The notes under the pieces were generated by a model. That model was not told where the DNA came from. It worked only from the letters and a program-made list of their open reading frames with translations, and searched no databases. From Portunus trituberculatus (Eukaryota > Arthropoda > Malacostraca > Decapoda > Portunidae), in contig NC_059303.1 of assembly GCF_017591435.1 (NCBI RefSeq), forward strand, positions 2,877,860 to 2,941,859: a stretch of 64,000 nucleotides of DNA, given 5' to 3'. The translations under genes were made by a program, and so were the position numbers. Below are positions 36,281 through 50,144 of this stretch, piece after piece (position 1 is the first letter of the stretch; every line of letters begins with the position of its first letter).

Positions 36281-36666
<386 letters not shown>

Positions 36667-37864
36667 TACTTCTTTACAACAAACACCACACTACTATTAC
36701 TACTACTACTGATGCTACTACCACAAGATACCAGTGTTTACAATTCTAACCTTTCGGACAACGCAGAATTCCACCGATGAGTCTTGAGGAGGCAGCGTCG
36801 TTATTTTGCCACCATCCAGTTAGATCTTGAGGCCACGAATGTTAAGTGACGCTCTGACGCGATATCACAGGTAACTATTTAGTCTTATAGTATCAACACG
36901 AATCACAGCGAGGACTTCCAGCGGTACAGAGGAACACAACGTAATGGAGAAAAGACCGGAAAAAAACACAACATTCGTTCCACGTACTGAGAGGAAGACG
37001 TGAACAAGCGATATTTAACGACACAAACGCAGCAGGATACATAAGAAAGAGAAAGGGTAAGTAGGTGACGGAGGTACAGATCGAGGACGAGAAGAGGGGA
37101 AGATTGAGGGCAAGGTGGCGAGTGTAAATAAGAAGGGGGTCTGGCTGCTCGCTGTAATAGCGGTACACACGTCATCGCCTCGCTCCGCCGCATACAATCA
37201 GCTGATATCACGCACATACCTTCCTCAGGGGCGTTTCCTGACCCTTCTTCGTTCTTATTTCCTTCAGGTAGTTTTCTAAAGATTCGCGGAGGTTCAGTGC
37301 AACGCAGTGTAGGAGCAGAAGCCCACGCAAGGCACTAGGAAGGCAGGAACTTGATGTAAACACAGCGCCCCCTCACTCTCCCCGGTCAACACTGATACTT
37401 GTGAACCGCGGGAGTCGAACCACAGGGAGTCAGGATCTGAAGCATAATAATGGGAGTTGGCTGGGTGTTCCTGACATGCGCACTTACCCGAGGTGATCTA
37501 CTCATGTACTTACATAAAATTTTCCTCTAGATAATCATGGGAAGTTTTATACTCTATCGAAAGAAAATAATCTGCTATTTTGCAAAAGTTATACATAATA
37601 GATCGAGCCCTGCAGCTAACTTCCTTACTAGAGTACTTGGTTTAATAAGGGCCAGGTAAGGTATTTGGCCAATTCTGCATGAAATTATGTTGTATTTGTT
37701 GGACGCGTGGTTCGGGATTCAAAAGTAATACGATGTAACTTTCGTCTCTCAACAGCAGCGCCGAACACTTTATTGGCTGTAATGGGAATGGACGGCAGGA
37801 AGTGGAGCTAGTTGGTGCCACACATGTTAGTTTTCATTTGGTGCTTTGGTAGGAAATGGCGAGT

Positions 37865-37867
<3 letters not shown>
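36667..37867. other. unique sequence, no gene seen
   Basis: Complex mid-GC sequence, 36,720-37,860. Two minus-strand GTAAGT donor-like sites lie near 37,488 and 37,512, without a supporting acceptor. Confidence 0.45.

Positions 37868-37924
<57 letters not shown>
37868..37924 (+). repeat. (GT)n microsatellite
   Basis: About 57 bp of GT. Confidence 0.98.
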
Positions 37925-37929
<5 letters not shown>

Positions 37930-38320
37930 ATGATAAATATTCTAGCATTATTCTTGCTGTTTAGTTAAGAAAGGATTTTTAGCAATAAAGAAACGTACGC
38001 AAAGACCACACCGATAGAAACATTATATTAATACGGCACTGAAACCTTGACCGTCGTATCGCTGAGGTATGATGAAAATGTAAATAAAGGAAGTCATTTT
38101 TCACTCTTCAGTTCCTCAGTTAGTTTCAGCTCAGTTTCCTGTCTTTTGGTAGCGGACAAGCAGAGTAATAGGAAGTCACTTCATCTAAAAAATCGTACTG
38201 GTGGGCAAGTGATCAATAGCGATGGACTAACTGGGTTTCTGTGTGTTATATTCTTTAGATATGACAATGTGCTTTACATATATTTAGACAACAATAAGGC
38301 AAACATGGAGTTATACTATA

Positions 38321-38323
<3 letters not shown>
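37925..38323. other. unique sequence, no gene seen
   Basis: An open frame enters the (CT)n tract at its end. The non-repeat part (about 90 residues) matches nothing I know. Confidence 0.5.

Positions 38324-38405
<82 letters not shown>
38324..38405 (+). repeat. (CT)n microsatellite
   Basis: About 82 bp of CT. Confidence 0.98.
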
Positions 38406-38409
<4 letters not shown>

Positions 38410-38765
38410 CAATAAACAAAATTTCCCTTACAAATTTTAATCAACCGTCGCCATTAAATTAAGCTAAATCGTCATAAGAAAATTCCTCTTGCGTGATCCT
38501 GACCCATTCTGCCCCAAATTGCCTCTAAGACTCCCTGATTACCGCAGTATATATGTGGAAAAAAACATATGTTACTATTAATTCCAAGTTGTATTGTTTG
38601 CCATTTGACACGAGGCAGTAACATTCATCAAAACATCTGCAGGATTCTATGTTATTTATAGTCTTGTGTCTGAGGCAAAACGAGGCATTTCTCTGTGACT
38701 AATGCGGTGAATAAGACGTGGAATATAAAGCACTGCATGTATGAAGTAAAATTACCTTTATAGAT

Positions 38766-38769
<4 letters not shown>
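38406..38769. other. unique sequence, no gene seen
   Basis: AT-rich and non-repetitive. Confidence 0.55.

Positions 38770-38837
<68 letters not shown>
38770..38837 (+). repeat. (AG)n microsatellite
   Basis: About 68 bp of AG. With (CT)n at 38,324 it forms an inverted pair about 365 bp apart. Confidence 0.98.
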
Positions 38838-38841
<4 letters not shown>

Positions 38842-39880
38842 TAAATATTTGTACAGAGAATGTTAACAATTTTCTTTTACCGAAGTACTGAATAAAACGT
38901 TAACTATAAACAGATGTATATGAATTGATGAATGGAGAGAAATTACGGTTATAAAACAAGAGAGTGAGAGAGATTTACAAACATTTCTATGGATGACATT
39001 AGTATTATCTTTGAGTAGCTAGAAATTTGAATGAATAAAACACAAACTAACACATGTGCATAAAGATTTAATCGTTACATACAAAATATACGATGATAGG
39101 TTTATAGATATACGTAAACATCCACTACTGATGCATATACGTTGTTGCAAGAGTAGAACTAGATAATAAATGCGTCTCTATTAACCGGTATCTGGAATGC
39201 GATAGACAGTCCGACAGTCGCCAGGTGGATGTGATCAGCTGCTGTCTATTGCTGCCTGGGAATACGTTGAATGTAAAAGTAAATGGAGCAGTAAAGATGT
39301 GATAAACACGTAAACACAAGGAAGGCTATCATAAATAAAGAAAAAAAAAACAAGATGACCTTCGTGGAAATAAATAAATCTACGAAATTGCTAACTTGCA
39401 CAAGAATTTCCGGGAGATGAGAGGAGATCAGTGAACGATGCGAAGATGAACCACGCTGAACCAACAATCTGGAGATGAGTGGAGATGAGCACCCTGGAGT
39501 TGACTTAGAATTTCCTGTACATGAGATGAGTGGAAATAGAAAACCTGAAAATTAATGAATAAATATGAATGACTTGAAAACGAGTTTGGCATAAGCACAG
39601 GTATGAGTGACATGGGAACTGTGATGAACGTGAGCAGGAAGGAAGGAAGGAAGGAAGAAAGGCAAGCAGGCAGGTAGAGACGCCGTGACCTGACCCGGCT
39701 AAGAGCTTCACACCTCGCCGGGTCCAGCCTCAGCCCAGGTATAATTACACAGCTAGGAAATTTATGCCTAATTATTGTCTGTACCAAATGCACTTAGGGA
39801 GAACCTTGTAATTATATTTCAATTATTGAGATAAATACAACAAAATGAGGCCTGGGGCGGTGCAAATGTTCGTAATAATC
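38838..39880. other. unique sequence, no gene seen
   Basis: AT-moderate unique DNA. CAGGTG at 39,222 and CAGGTATAATTACAC near 39,737 anticipate the motif cluster that follows. Confidence 0.45.
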
Positions 39881-40060
39881 AGAGGTGCGCTGTGGCTGGT
39901 CACAATCATGTCCTGCATTTCAGTCCCCGAGTTTCCAATTAACAGGGGATGGGATGGGCATTATTAATAATTATGCTTCATGCCGCTGCTAATTACTGCT
40001 TAACAGCTACCAGGTGGCGAGGGTCGTGGCTAAAGCGAATAAAGAAGAGTTAATTACTTC
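39881..40060. promoter_or_regulatory. candidate cis-regulatory element (homeodomain/E-box sites)
   Basis: Dense AATTAA, TAATAATTAT, CTAATTAC and TTAATTAC words plus ACCAGGTGGCGAGGG within 180 bp of unique sequence. TAATTA cores are bound by homeodomain proteins and CAGGTG by Snail/ZEB-type factors. Function is inferred. Confidence 0.3.
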
Positions 40061-40675
40061 CCTCATTTTTTCCTTTCTTCCCTCTCTCTCTTTCTTTCCC
40101 AGCTCTCTTTCTCTTCCTCCTCATCTCTCTCTTTTAACCTTTGCTCCAGCGCATTGAGAGTTGACCCACGTGGTTGTCTTAACAAGCACAGGTGTGGACG
40201 TTGGCACCTTGGGCCCGGCAAGGACAGGTGCGAAGGGATGGGGTGAGGACACGTGCAGCCAGTTAAAGTGCCAGGTGGATGAGAACAAGTGAAAGGAATA
40301 TGTACAAATCTGAGTGTGAATAAACAGGGAGAGCACACGACCAGTGGGTGAGTAAGACATGTAAACTATGATGAAAATAAGACATATGAAGAAAGGTAGA
40401 AGACAGTTAGTGTGGACAGAGACAATAAGATATTAGAAAATGAGAACTCTTTGGAGATATACGAATCTTAAAAGGAAAAGTAGAAAAAAAAATAGTAATA
40501 AGCCACAAAGTCCATAAATGAAGAACGAAAAAAAAAGTCATTAACAATCTAATTTAACCTCTACACTTTTACATCGCACACTGCAACACGGACACACACA
40601 TTCAACACACTTTTAACACACTTTTAACCCTTTCATTCCAGCAGATGTTCAATGCAATCCAATAACCTGACCGAA

Positions 40676-40755
<80 letters not shown>

Positions 40756-40945
40756 AACGCTCCGCAATCTATAATGAAGAGAAACAAGAAGTAAATGAAG
40801 TAGTGATGCAAACCAACGACACAAAATCGTGCACAGGTGACCAGCGATAATTATCAAATGCCCTTTTGAGGATTACTAATTAACACCAATTGGCATCCGG
40901 CGCACAGGTGATCACGCTCCACCAGGTGAGGTCATTAAGCAGGTG
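40011..40945 (+). promoter_or_regulatory. CAGGTG E-box cluster
   Basis: Eight CAGGTG words, all in the same orientation, at 40,011, 40,189, 40,225, 40,272, 40,834, 40,905, 40,923 and 40,940. Four of them fall within 112 bp. Chance expectation on both strands is below one. The 40,834-40,945 set surrounds TAATTATC- and CTAATTAAC-type sites. Confidence 0.35.
40680..40752 (+). repeat. (AG)n microsatellite
   Basis: About 73 bp of AG. Confidence 0.98.
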
Positions 40946-40996
40946 AGAGAAAAGAGAGAGAGAGAGAGAGGGAGAGAGAGGGAGAGAGGGAGAGGA
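40946..40996 (+). repeat. interrupted (AG)n
   Basis: AG run with GGG interruptions. Confidence 0.9.
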
Positions 40997-41102
40997 AGGA
41001 CCATTATTCAGCAGTAAATACCAAATGAAACTTTTCTTTGCCGTGATCAATAGAGACAAATTTCGATTAACGAGAATTGAAACTGCACCCCTATTATCTT
41101 TT

Positions 41103-41104
<2 letters not shown>

Positions 41105-41176
<72 letters not shown>
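41105..41176 (+). repeat. (AG)n microsatellite
   Basis: About 72 bp of AG. Confidence 0.98.
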
Positions 41177-41179
<3 letters not shown>

Positions 41180-41354
41180 AGGGCCGATGTAGAAAGGTTG
41201 GTGAGGAAAATGGAGCGATAAAGACGATAAGGTGGAAATAAAATGTCCACAGGGAAAGGTGTAAAGGGAGCAGGGCCTTACAGAGGGAATAATTAAGGCA
41301 GCAGGTGACAGGGTAAGATGGAGGTAATTGAGGAGGTGTGCTGCGTGTAGGAAA

Positions 41355-41391
41355 AGGAGGAGGAGGAGGAGGAGGAGGAGGAGGAGGAGGA
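41355..41391 (+). repeat. (AGG)n microsatellite
   Basis: About 37 bp of GGA. Confidence 0.96.
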
Positions 41392-41639
41392 TTGGAGAAG
41401 GAAGAAGAAGGGGTAATGATTTCTATTTATATTCTATCACCATAAACTCCATCAATATCTTCTGAGTTTAAGTTAAAAAATCAATATGGAAATTGTAGAA
41501 GTCTCGTGAGTAAAATTATTTCCACGACCAATGCTGATAATTGTGGTTTGCGGCTTTTAGTTCAGCCACGAGGAAGGAAAAACCTCCCACATCACGACTT
41601 CGGCATGATAATTCCTCTCCCTTTTCCTTCTTTCCTTCC

Positions 41640-41870
41640 TTGCATGTTGATTTTTCCTCCAGCACTCATTGATATTCTGACGTCATGCAGTGCGCCTGGC
41701 CCTCACTTCCTTACCTGGTGCATGAGCAATTACCTGGCGGCCGTGCTTGCCTCCCCTTACCTGGCGCGACCCATTAATCTATTAGCCCACGGCCAGGCAA
41801 CACGCGGCTTCCATCAAGTTACCGGGGGCTGCTCACTTCTCTAATGGGTCTGCGCCGTGATGTCACTGGT
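41640..41870. promoter_or_regulatory. complex unique block with three TTACCTGG words
   Basis: TTACCTGG(T/C)G recurs at 41,711, 41,730 and 41,757 in GC-moderate unique sequence with ATTAATCTATTAG nearby. Read on the minus strand the words also resemble splice donors (CAG|GTAAGG or GTAATT). Regulatory function is speculative. Confidence 0.25.
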
Positions 41871-43300
<1,430 letters not shown>

Positions 43301-43710
43301 CACTACCTCCTCCTCCTCCTCCTCCTCCTCCTTCTCCGTCATCCGCTCCTCAGTTGGGTCTTGACATCATATTTGCATCAGAACATCACGCGTGACGTTC
43401 TCCTCCATAATGACTCCTGTAATTTTGACTTGAATGGGGAAGAGGTAAAATTTGAAAATAAAGGAACTTGGGAGGAGGAGGGGAAGGAAGGAGAGGAAAG
43501 ACGGGTGGAGGAGGAGGGCTGGGGGTGAGACGGTGAATACTAATAAGATAAGGAAGAGGGAATTTTACATAATGTGTGATTGATGTAATTTAAATTGTAA
43601 TTACGAGGCGATTTGGCGTGGAATTTAAACGGGTGTGCGTCGTCCCTCAGCAGACGTCAGCCAGATTTCAGAGCGGCGGAGGAGTTGTGATTTATGTATG
43701 CCTCGTGTCT
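43301..43710. other. short (CTC)n, then unique sequence
   Basis: CTC run at about 43,305-43,335, then purine-rich to 43,560 and unique to 43,710. No gene seen. Confidence 0.6.
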
Positions 43711-44090
43711 GGTGGTGGTGGTGGTGGTGGTGGTGTCGGTGGTGGTGGTGTCGGTGGTGGTGGTTGTGGTATTAGTGGTTTTGCCTTTGCCTTCCTATCT
43801 CTTCCTCTTCCTCTTCTTCTTTCTCCTCCTCCTCCTCCTCCTCCTCCTCCTCCTCCTCCTCCTCCTCCTCCTCCTCCTCCACTTCCATCTTTTATGACTA
43901 TTTATCTTTTTTCTCTCTCTACTTCTTTTTGTGCTTTATCTCCTTCCTTCTCTTCCATCTCACTTTTCTCCTCTTTCTGTTCCTTATGCTTTTTTTTTTC
44001 TTTCTTTCTTCTTCTCCTTCCTTTTCTTCTTCTTCTCCTTCTTCTTCTTCTTCTTCTTCTTCTTCTTCTTCTTCTTCTTCTTCTTCTTCT
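43711..44090 (+). repeat. (GGT)n, (CTC)n and (CTT)n cluster
   Basis: GGT 43,711-43,765, CTC 43,823-43,880 and CTT about 44,040-44,090 within a pyrimidine-rich run. Confidence 0.95.
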
Positions 44091-44218
44091 CCTCCTCTTT
44101 TCCTCCTTCTGGTATTTACTGTCTTCCTCACCACCATATTTCTTTTCCTTGTTTTCGTGTTTGCATTTTTCTCCTCTTGTATAAATTTTCAGATAAATAA
44201 ATGAAGATAAATATCCTT

Positions 44219-44219
<1 letters not shown>

Positions 44220-44297
<78 letters not shown>
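44220..44297 (+). repeat. (GT)n microsatellite
   Basis: About 78 bp of GT. Confidence 0.98.
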
Positions 44298-44298
<1 letters not shown>

Positions 44299-44369
44299 TG
44301 ATGTGCTACAAAGTACTACGTAAATAATATCTTTACTTTTTACCTAAGTTTAATTTATTTATCATACAG

Positions 44370-44370
<1 letters not shown>

Positions 44371-44448
<78 letters not shown>
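44371..44448 (+). repeat. (AG)n microsatellite
   Basis: About 78 bp of AG. Confidence 0.98.
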
Positions 44449-44451
<3 letters not shown>

Positions 44452-44530
44452 GAATATGCAAAATGTAACAATAACAAATAAGCTTTACGTTTCATATTAT
44501 AAAAGAGAGAGAGTAGAAAAAAAGAAGAAA

Positions 44531-44707
44531 TTGTTGTGTACGATTAGACTATTTTATTGACATTAGAAAGGGTCTAGGGAGGTCAGCAGAATAATGGCCA
44601 CAATCTTCACTATTTTAATCACCCACACATGTTTCTGAAGCTGCATAGAATCACCAAACAGTAACCGGAATGAATACGGAAACACGTCACGATACTGAAG
44701 GGGTTAA
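44531..44707 (+). mobile_element. TTAA MITE, copy 2 (left end missing)
   Basis: Aligns to 8,752-8,965 from about its 45th base. Shared words include CGATTAGACTATTTTATT-like, AATGGCCACAATCTTCACTA and GTTTCTGAAGCTGCATAGAA. It ends GATACTGAAGGGG then TTAA (44,704-44,707), an intact right terminus. The left inverted repeat is gone. Confidence 0.85.
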
Positions 44708-44954
44708 AGTAACGACGGTGAGCATTTTTACATTCCGCCCATGAGCCAGCGGTTTTGAGGGCAGGCAGGGGCGGGGCGGGTTCCAATCCCTCACACCCCA
44801 ACGTAGATCCCATCCCCGAACTGGAAACCCGCTCCCTAATGCCCTCTGGGGGACGGCAGGGGAGGGAGAGAGATGTCCTAAGCCTCAATTATTGACTCCT
44901 GAAGGATGAGAGTCACAGATTGGGGGAGTGAGGGACTGGTGCGGGATATTATTT

Positions 44955-44958
<4 letters not shown>
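44708..44958. other. unique GC-moderate sequence
   Basis: No gene recognised. Confidence 0.5.

Positions 44959-45004
<46 letters not shown>
44959..45004 (+). repeat. (CT)n microsatellite
   Basis: About 46 bp of CT. Confidence 0.98.
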
Positions 45005-45007
<3 letters not shown>

Positions 45008-45126
45008 TATCATGATTATTTTTTTTCTCTTTTTTTCTCTCTGTTTTGACACGCGGCAGAATGATGTGTGATTTTTGGCTGGTGCTGCAGAATGTTTGGA
45101 GTGATCGTTGTGGTGGCCATTAACAG

Positions 45127-45169
45127 GGTGGTGGTGGTGGTGCTGGCGGTGGTGGTGGTGGTGGTGGTG
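45127..45169 (+). repeat. (GGT)n run
   Basis: GGT units with one GCTGGC interruption. Confidence 0.95.
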
Positions 45170-45220
45170 ATACAAGTGGTGATTTTTGTTAACTATTTTT
45201 TTATTCTCTACTCTGTCATG

Positions 45221-46222
<1,002 letters not shown>

Positions 46223-46446
46223 GAGAGGACAAGGAGGAGGAGGAGGAGGAGAGGGAGGAGGTTCAGGAGGTGGAGAAAGCGGGGTAAATGTTAAGTGGGA
46301 TAAGATAAGGAAGACGAAGAAGAAGAATTGCATGTTTGGCAGTTGCTTCTTAATGTTTATGTTATTATCGAAGGCCAGCGAGACGGATGAAGAAGAGGAA
46401 GAAGAAGAAGGAGGAGGAGGAGGAGGAGGAGGAGGAGGAGGAGGAG
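46223..46446 (+). repeat. (AGG)n tracts
   Basis: Interrupted GGA at about 46,228-46,262 and a clean run at 46,410-46,446. Confidence 0.95.
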
Positions 46447-47103
46447 TAAGAACATAAGATGGAGGGCGACTAAGTGAAACATTGACAAGGAGTAACAAGA
46501 GATGGAGAAGAGGGGAAGGAGGTGTAAGAATAAGGAGGAAAGAAAATAATAGTACAAGAAGAGAGAAACATTTCCAGAATAAGAAAAAAAACGAAGATAA
46601 AGAAAAAATGAAGAAAAAATATACAAAATGGAAGAAAGGTCTCTGAAAAATATATTGAATGTTTAATAAAACTAGCAAAATAAAAGATGAAGAGAAACAA
46701 ATTTGAAAAAAAATAAATAAAAGTAGGGTATATGTTTGAAATTAGAAAAAAAATCAAATGAAAAGGAAATTAGAAAACATAAGAACCGAATCTTTCAATA
46801 AATCCAAAAGTGAAATGGAGAGAAAAACGCACAAAAAACGATAAAAAAACAGAAAATATAACAAAATAGCCAAATAGACAAATAAGTTCCAGAAAAAGAG
46901 AAAATGCATGCAATAAAAATCTTCACATGATCTTTGCCATTTGGAACAAGAAGAGGATCAAATACCATACAATTTACGTGTCAACCGGCGCAGTAACCGG
47001 TTTGTGGCTCGCAGGGGGCATTCAGTCCTGCTTTACATACGTAGTTGAGGTATTAGGGACACTTATTGCGAGGTAAGATAATGTTATTCCTCGTTAGTAT
47101 AAG

Positions 47104-47107
<4 letters not shown>
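46447..47107. other. A-rich sequence, no gene seen
   Basis: Low-complexity purine/A-rich DNA. 46,970-47,100 is unique. Confidence 0.55.

Positions 47108-47144
<37 letters not shown>
47108..47144 (+). repeat. (CT)n microsatellite
   Basis: About 37 bp of CT. Confidence 0.97.
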
Positions 47145-47146
<2 letters not shown>

Positions 47147-47469
47147 GAATATTTCCTGACATTGATATGCATTTTGTAAGTATAATGCATCGCTCAATGC
47201 CACCAAAAAAACGAAAGGAAAAAAGATGGAAAAGAGAGCGTATATATATTCATCTTTCATTAGGTATGCTGTCATCACTGCATTGAGTATATTATCTTTT
47301 TGTATTTCCTCTTATCCGTCTTTCCTTTTCTTAGTATGGGAGTTATAAGGTATGGAGTAAGATGTGGGTATTGCAAAGACTGTATGTATGATTATTTTAT
47401 TAGAAATGTTAGAATATTCATCTGTGTTTTTCTTCTTTCATTTTTTTTTTCTCTCTGTTCATCTTTTCT

Positions 47470-47575
47470 TGTCTGTCTGTCTGTTTGTCTGTCTGTTCTC
47501 TTGTCTTTCTGTCTGTCTCTCGGTCTCTCTGTCTGTCTTCTTGTCTATTGTCTGCTTTTTGTCTATCTCTCTCTA

Positions 47576-47608
<33 letters not shown>
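47470..47608 (+). repeat. (GTCT)n tetranucleotide array
   Basis: GTCTGTCT units with TTTG, CTCT and CTAT interruptions. The Cys-Leu-Ser-Val frames are artefacts. Confidence 0.95.
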
Positions 47609-48538
47609 GTGTTTGGCTAGTTCATATTTTTCACTGCACTGAGAAAATTTTCAAGACACTTCGTACAATATTGGATCCTTTTTTGGAGTGGCTTCCGTAG
47701 GGACTGGCATCTTCAGCAGCCCCTCCACCTCCTTCCCCCTTCTCCTTTGGCCAGCGCTCCTTTGACATAAAAAAGGGGAGATAAAACTACCACTGGGCAA
47801 CGTGGAATGATCGATAACCTTGTGAATATCGGCGGAATGTCCCTACTGTGTTATACTGAAGGTTAGCAATTTGCAGACAGATATACGGACAGTTGAGTAG
47901 TGAAGGTGGTAAATGAATCTCAGTTTGACTCAGTAATGTTATTTTGTCGAAACGTTAGAGTAATAAATATATTCCTGGGTCAACCTGAGATTTATCGAAC
48001 ACTTTAACTACTTATCAGTTTTCCTTTCAAGAGGCAAGGCGGGTCAACTTTATTTGCAGCACATTGTTGAACGTTTAATGGCCGAGTTCAGGCTTCATAC
48101 AAAAAAGCTATTATAATTTGCATATGTTTGATCATAAAAAATATAAAAGTTCAAGTATCGTTCATTGCATGTAAGAAAAGTGATAATGAAAGAATTGAGG
48201 TCAGATAACTTGAATACAATAAATACAATAAATGAATAGCAGTTGGAAATTCATGGCTTAAAGGATAAAGATAAAAAAATCGTACCTTTCAATATCAAGG
48301 GGACTACATACGAGACACAACTACTTCAACCAATACCATTACAAAACAAATTTCAAGATAAAAGACACCTCAATTCATATTTACGAAAAAAATAACAATA
48401 AAAAAATAAATAAATAAACAACAACCTCACCCCAAATAAACCCCACAACTTTGCCATTTCTCTTACCAATATATCAACATTCTTTATCACGTACCAATTT
48501 TCTCCTTTCTTTTCCTTTTCTTCTCTTTTTTTTTCCAG
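47609..48538. other. unique sequence, no gene seen
   Basis: Complex AT-moderate DNA ending in a strong polypyrimidine tract (48,500-48,536). Confidence 0.5.
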
Positions 48539-48686
48539 GAAGAGCGTTCAGGATTCGTACCCGGAGAACTTGAGGCAGGAGGAGACGTGGTTGTGGGTTC
48601 GCTCGTCTCCTACTGACTTAAACAAGGACTCTGGCAGGAGGGAATCACACGTGCCAATGACAGCCTTCATAAAATTAACATGTTGA
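48539..48686 (+). other. candidate 3'-terminal coding exon
   Basis: A long pyrimidine tract ending TTTTTTTTTCCAG (to 48,538) is a textbook acceptor. After one base, a 48-codon frame of ordinary protein composition runs to TGA at 48,684-48,686 (begins KSVQDSYPENLRQEETWLW). There is no start codon near its head, as expected of an internal or terminal exon. No homology recognised. Confidence 0.3.
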
Positions 48687-48760
48687 AGGCGGCGGTGTGG
48701 CAGACTGGTGGTGTTGGCGGCGGTGGTGGTGGCGGCGGTGGCGGTGGTGGTGTGGTGACA
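48687..48760 (+). repeat. (GGC/GGT)n run
   Basis: GGCGGCGGTGGTGG-type units directly after the candidate exon. Confidence 0.85.
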
Positions 48761-49423
48761 GCTAAGTGACGGCTCTTGGAAACTCCTCCTCCTTTCACTC
48801 TTCTTTTTTTTTTTTTCTTCTTCTTCTTCTTCTTCTTTTCTTCTTTTCTTCTTCGTCTTTTTTTTCGTTTTTTAAGTGTTTTCCTTCATCATTTCTTGTT
48901 TTTCTTCATCTTGTTCCTGTTTTTTTTCATAATTCATTCATCCGTTAATCTTTTTTAATCTTCTTGTTTTTGATATTTTTTATTACTCCTCCTCCGTCTC
49001 CTTCCTTCTATTATTATCGATATTTCTTCTTTTTTCTTTTTCTTTCCTTGAATTCTTCCTCTCACGTACATTTTTGTCACCCTCAGTAAATCTAATTCCC
49101 TTTTCTCTTATCTTGTCCTTTCCTTTCTCTTCCTAATCTTACGGCCTTCAGAATTTTGCCTTTCCTTACGTGTCTCAGTTTTCTCTTTCTTCTTTCTTCC
49201 TTCTTTTCCTGGAGCTCATACATATATTTCAACGAAGAGCCACGTCACGATTTAGAGCTTCGAGTAATTCCTTATTCTTCACTTCTAACATTAAAATATG
49301 GATCACTGAACTCATTATTCTATATCACTTAATTACCTTTTGGAATTTCAAATATCTACTACCAAAAATTAATTTCCTATGGTATAATTGACGTAGTATT
49401 TCAATATTCGTGGTTGTATATCA
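48761..49423. other. pyrimidine-rich then AT-rich sequence, no gene seen
   Basis: CTT-type runs near 48,815-48,860. The rest is unique. Confidence 0.55.
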
Positions 49424-49636
49424 TTAACGCCTACAGTACTGGGACGCAATTTTACCATGAGTTTTGGGTGTGATTAAACGATTTCATTTACATTAGGGAG
49501 GGTTTATGAAAGTCAGAAGCTTAATGGCCAGAGTCTTCACTATCTTAATCTCCACATAAGTTTCTGAAGCTGTGTAAAATCACCAAGTAGTAACCAGAAT
49601 GAATATGAAAACGTGGCATGGTACTGGAGAGGTCAA
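49424..49636 (+). mobile_element. TTAA MITE, copy 3 (near complete)
   Basis: Starts TTAA (49,424-49,427) then CGCCTACAGTACTGGGACGC, and ends GGCATGGTACTGGAGAGG then TCAA (49,633-49,636), a one-base change from TTAA. It is 213 bp, with the same internal words as copy 1 (AATGGCCAGAGTCTTCACTA, AAGTTTCTGAAGCTGTGTAA). Confidence 0.88.
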
Positions 49637-49844
49637 ACTGTAAAGAAAGTAAGTAATGAGTTTAGCTAGTAAGTTATTGACCACAGAATCATTACACAGG
49701 CCAAGTAAATCCAAGTAATTGATTAGAAACAATACAACGACTACGTCAAGCAATTCAGAATAAGCTAAGGACACAAGGACAGAATACTTTAAACATACAT
49801 ATACACATTCGCAACCATCCCTACACCATAGAACCATACAGGAC

Positions 49845-49847
<3 letters not shown>

Positions 49848-49896
<49 letters not shown>
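49848..49896 (+). repeat. (AC)n microsatellite
   Basis: About 49 bp of AC. Confidence 0.98.
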
Positions 49897-49899
<3 letters not shown>

Positions 49900-50099
49900 C
49901 ACCAAAAAAACATTTATTAAAACATTTTTCACTTCAAATTCCTCGTCACTCCAACGCTTCCCGGTGAAAAAAGGAATATAAAAGAAAAAACGAGGGAAAA
50001 ATAGAAAAAAAGAAAACAAAGACTGCTATGGAAAAAGAACCTACCACGTTGCATCACAAAATCACAAAAGAAAGTAATGAAAAACGATGAAAAAGATGA

Positions 50100-50103
<4 letters not shown>

Positions 50104-50141
<38 letters not shown>
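50104..50141 (+). repeat. (AG)n microsatellite
   Basis: About 38 bp of AG. Confidence 0.97.

Positions 50142-50144
<3 letters not shown>

Noticed and set aside
37395..37475. Minus-strand B-box-like GGTTCGACTCC
   Set aside because: The flanking bases do not form a T-stem and no acceptor stem is found.
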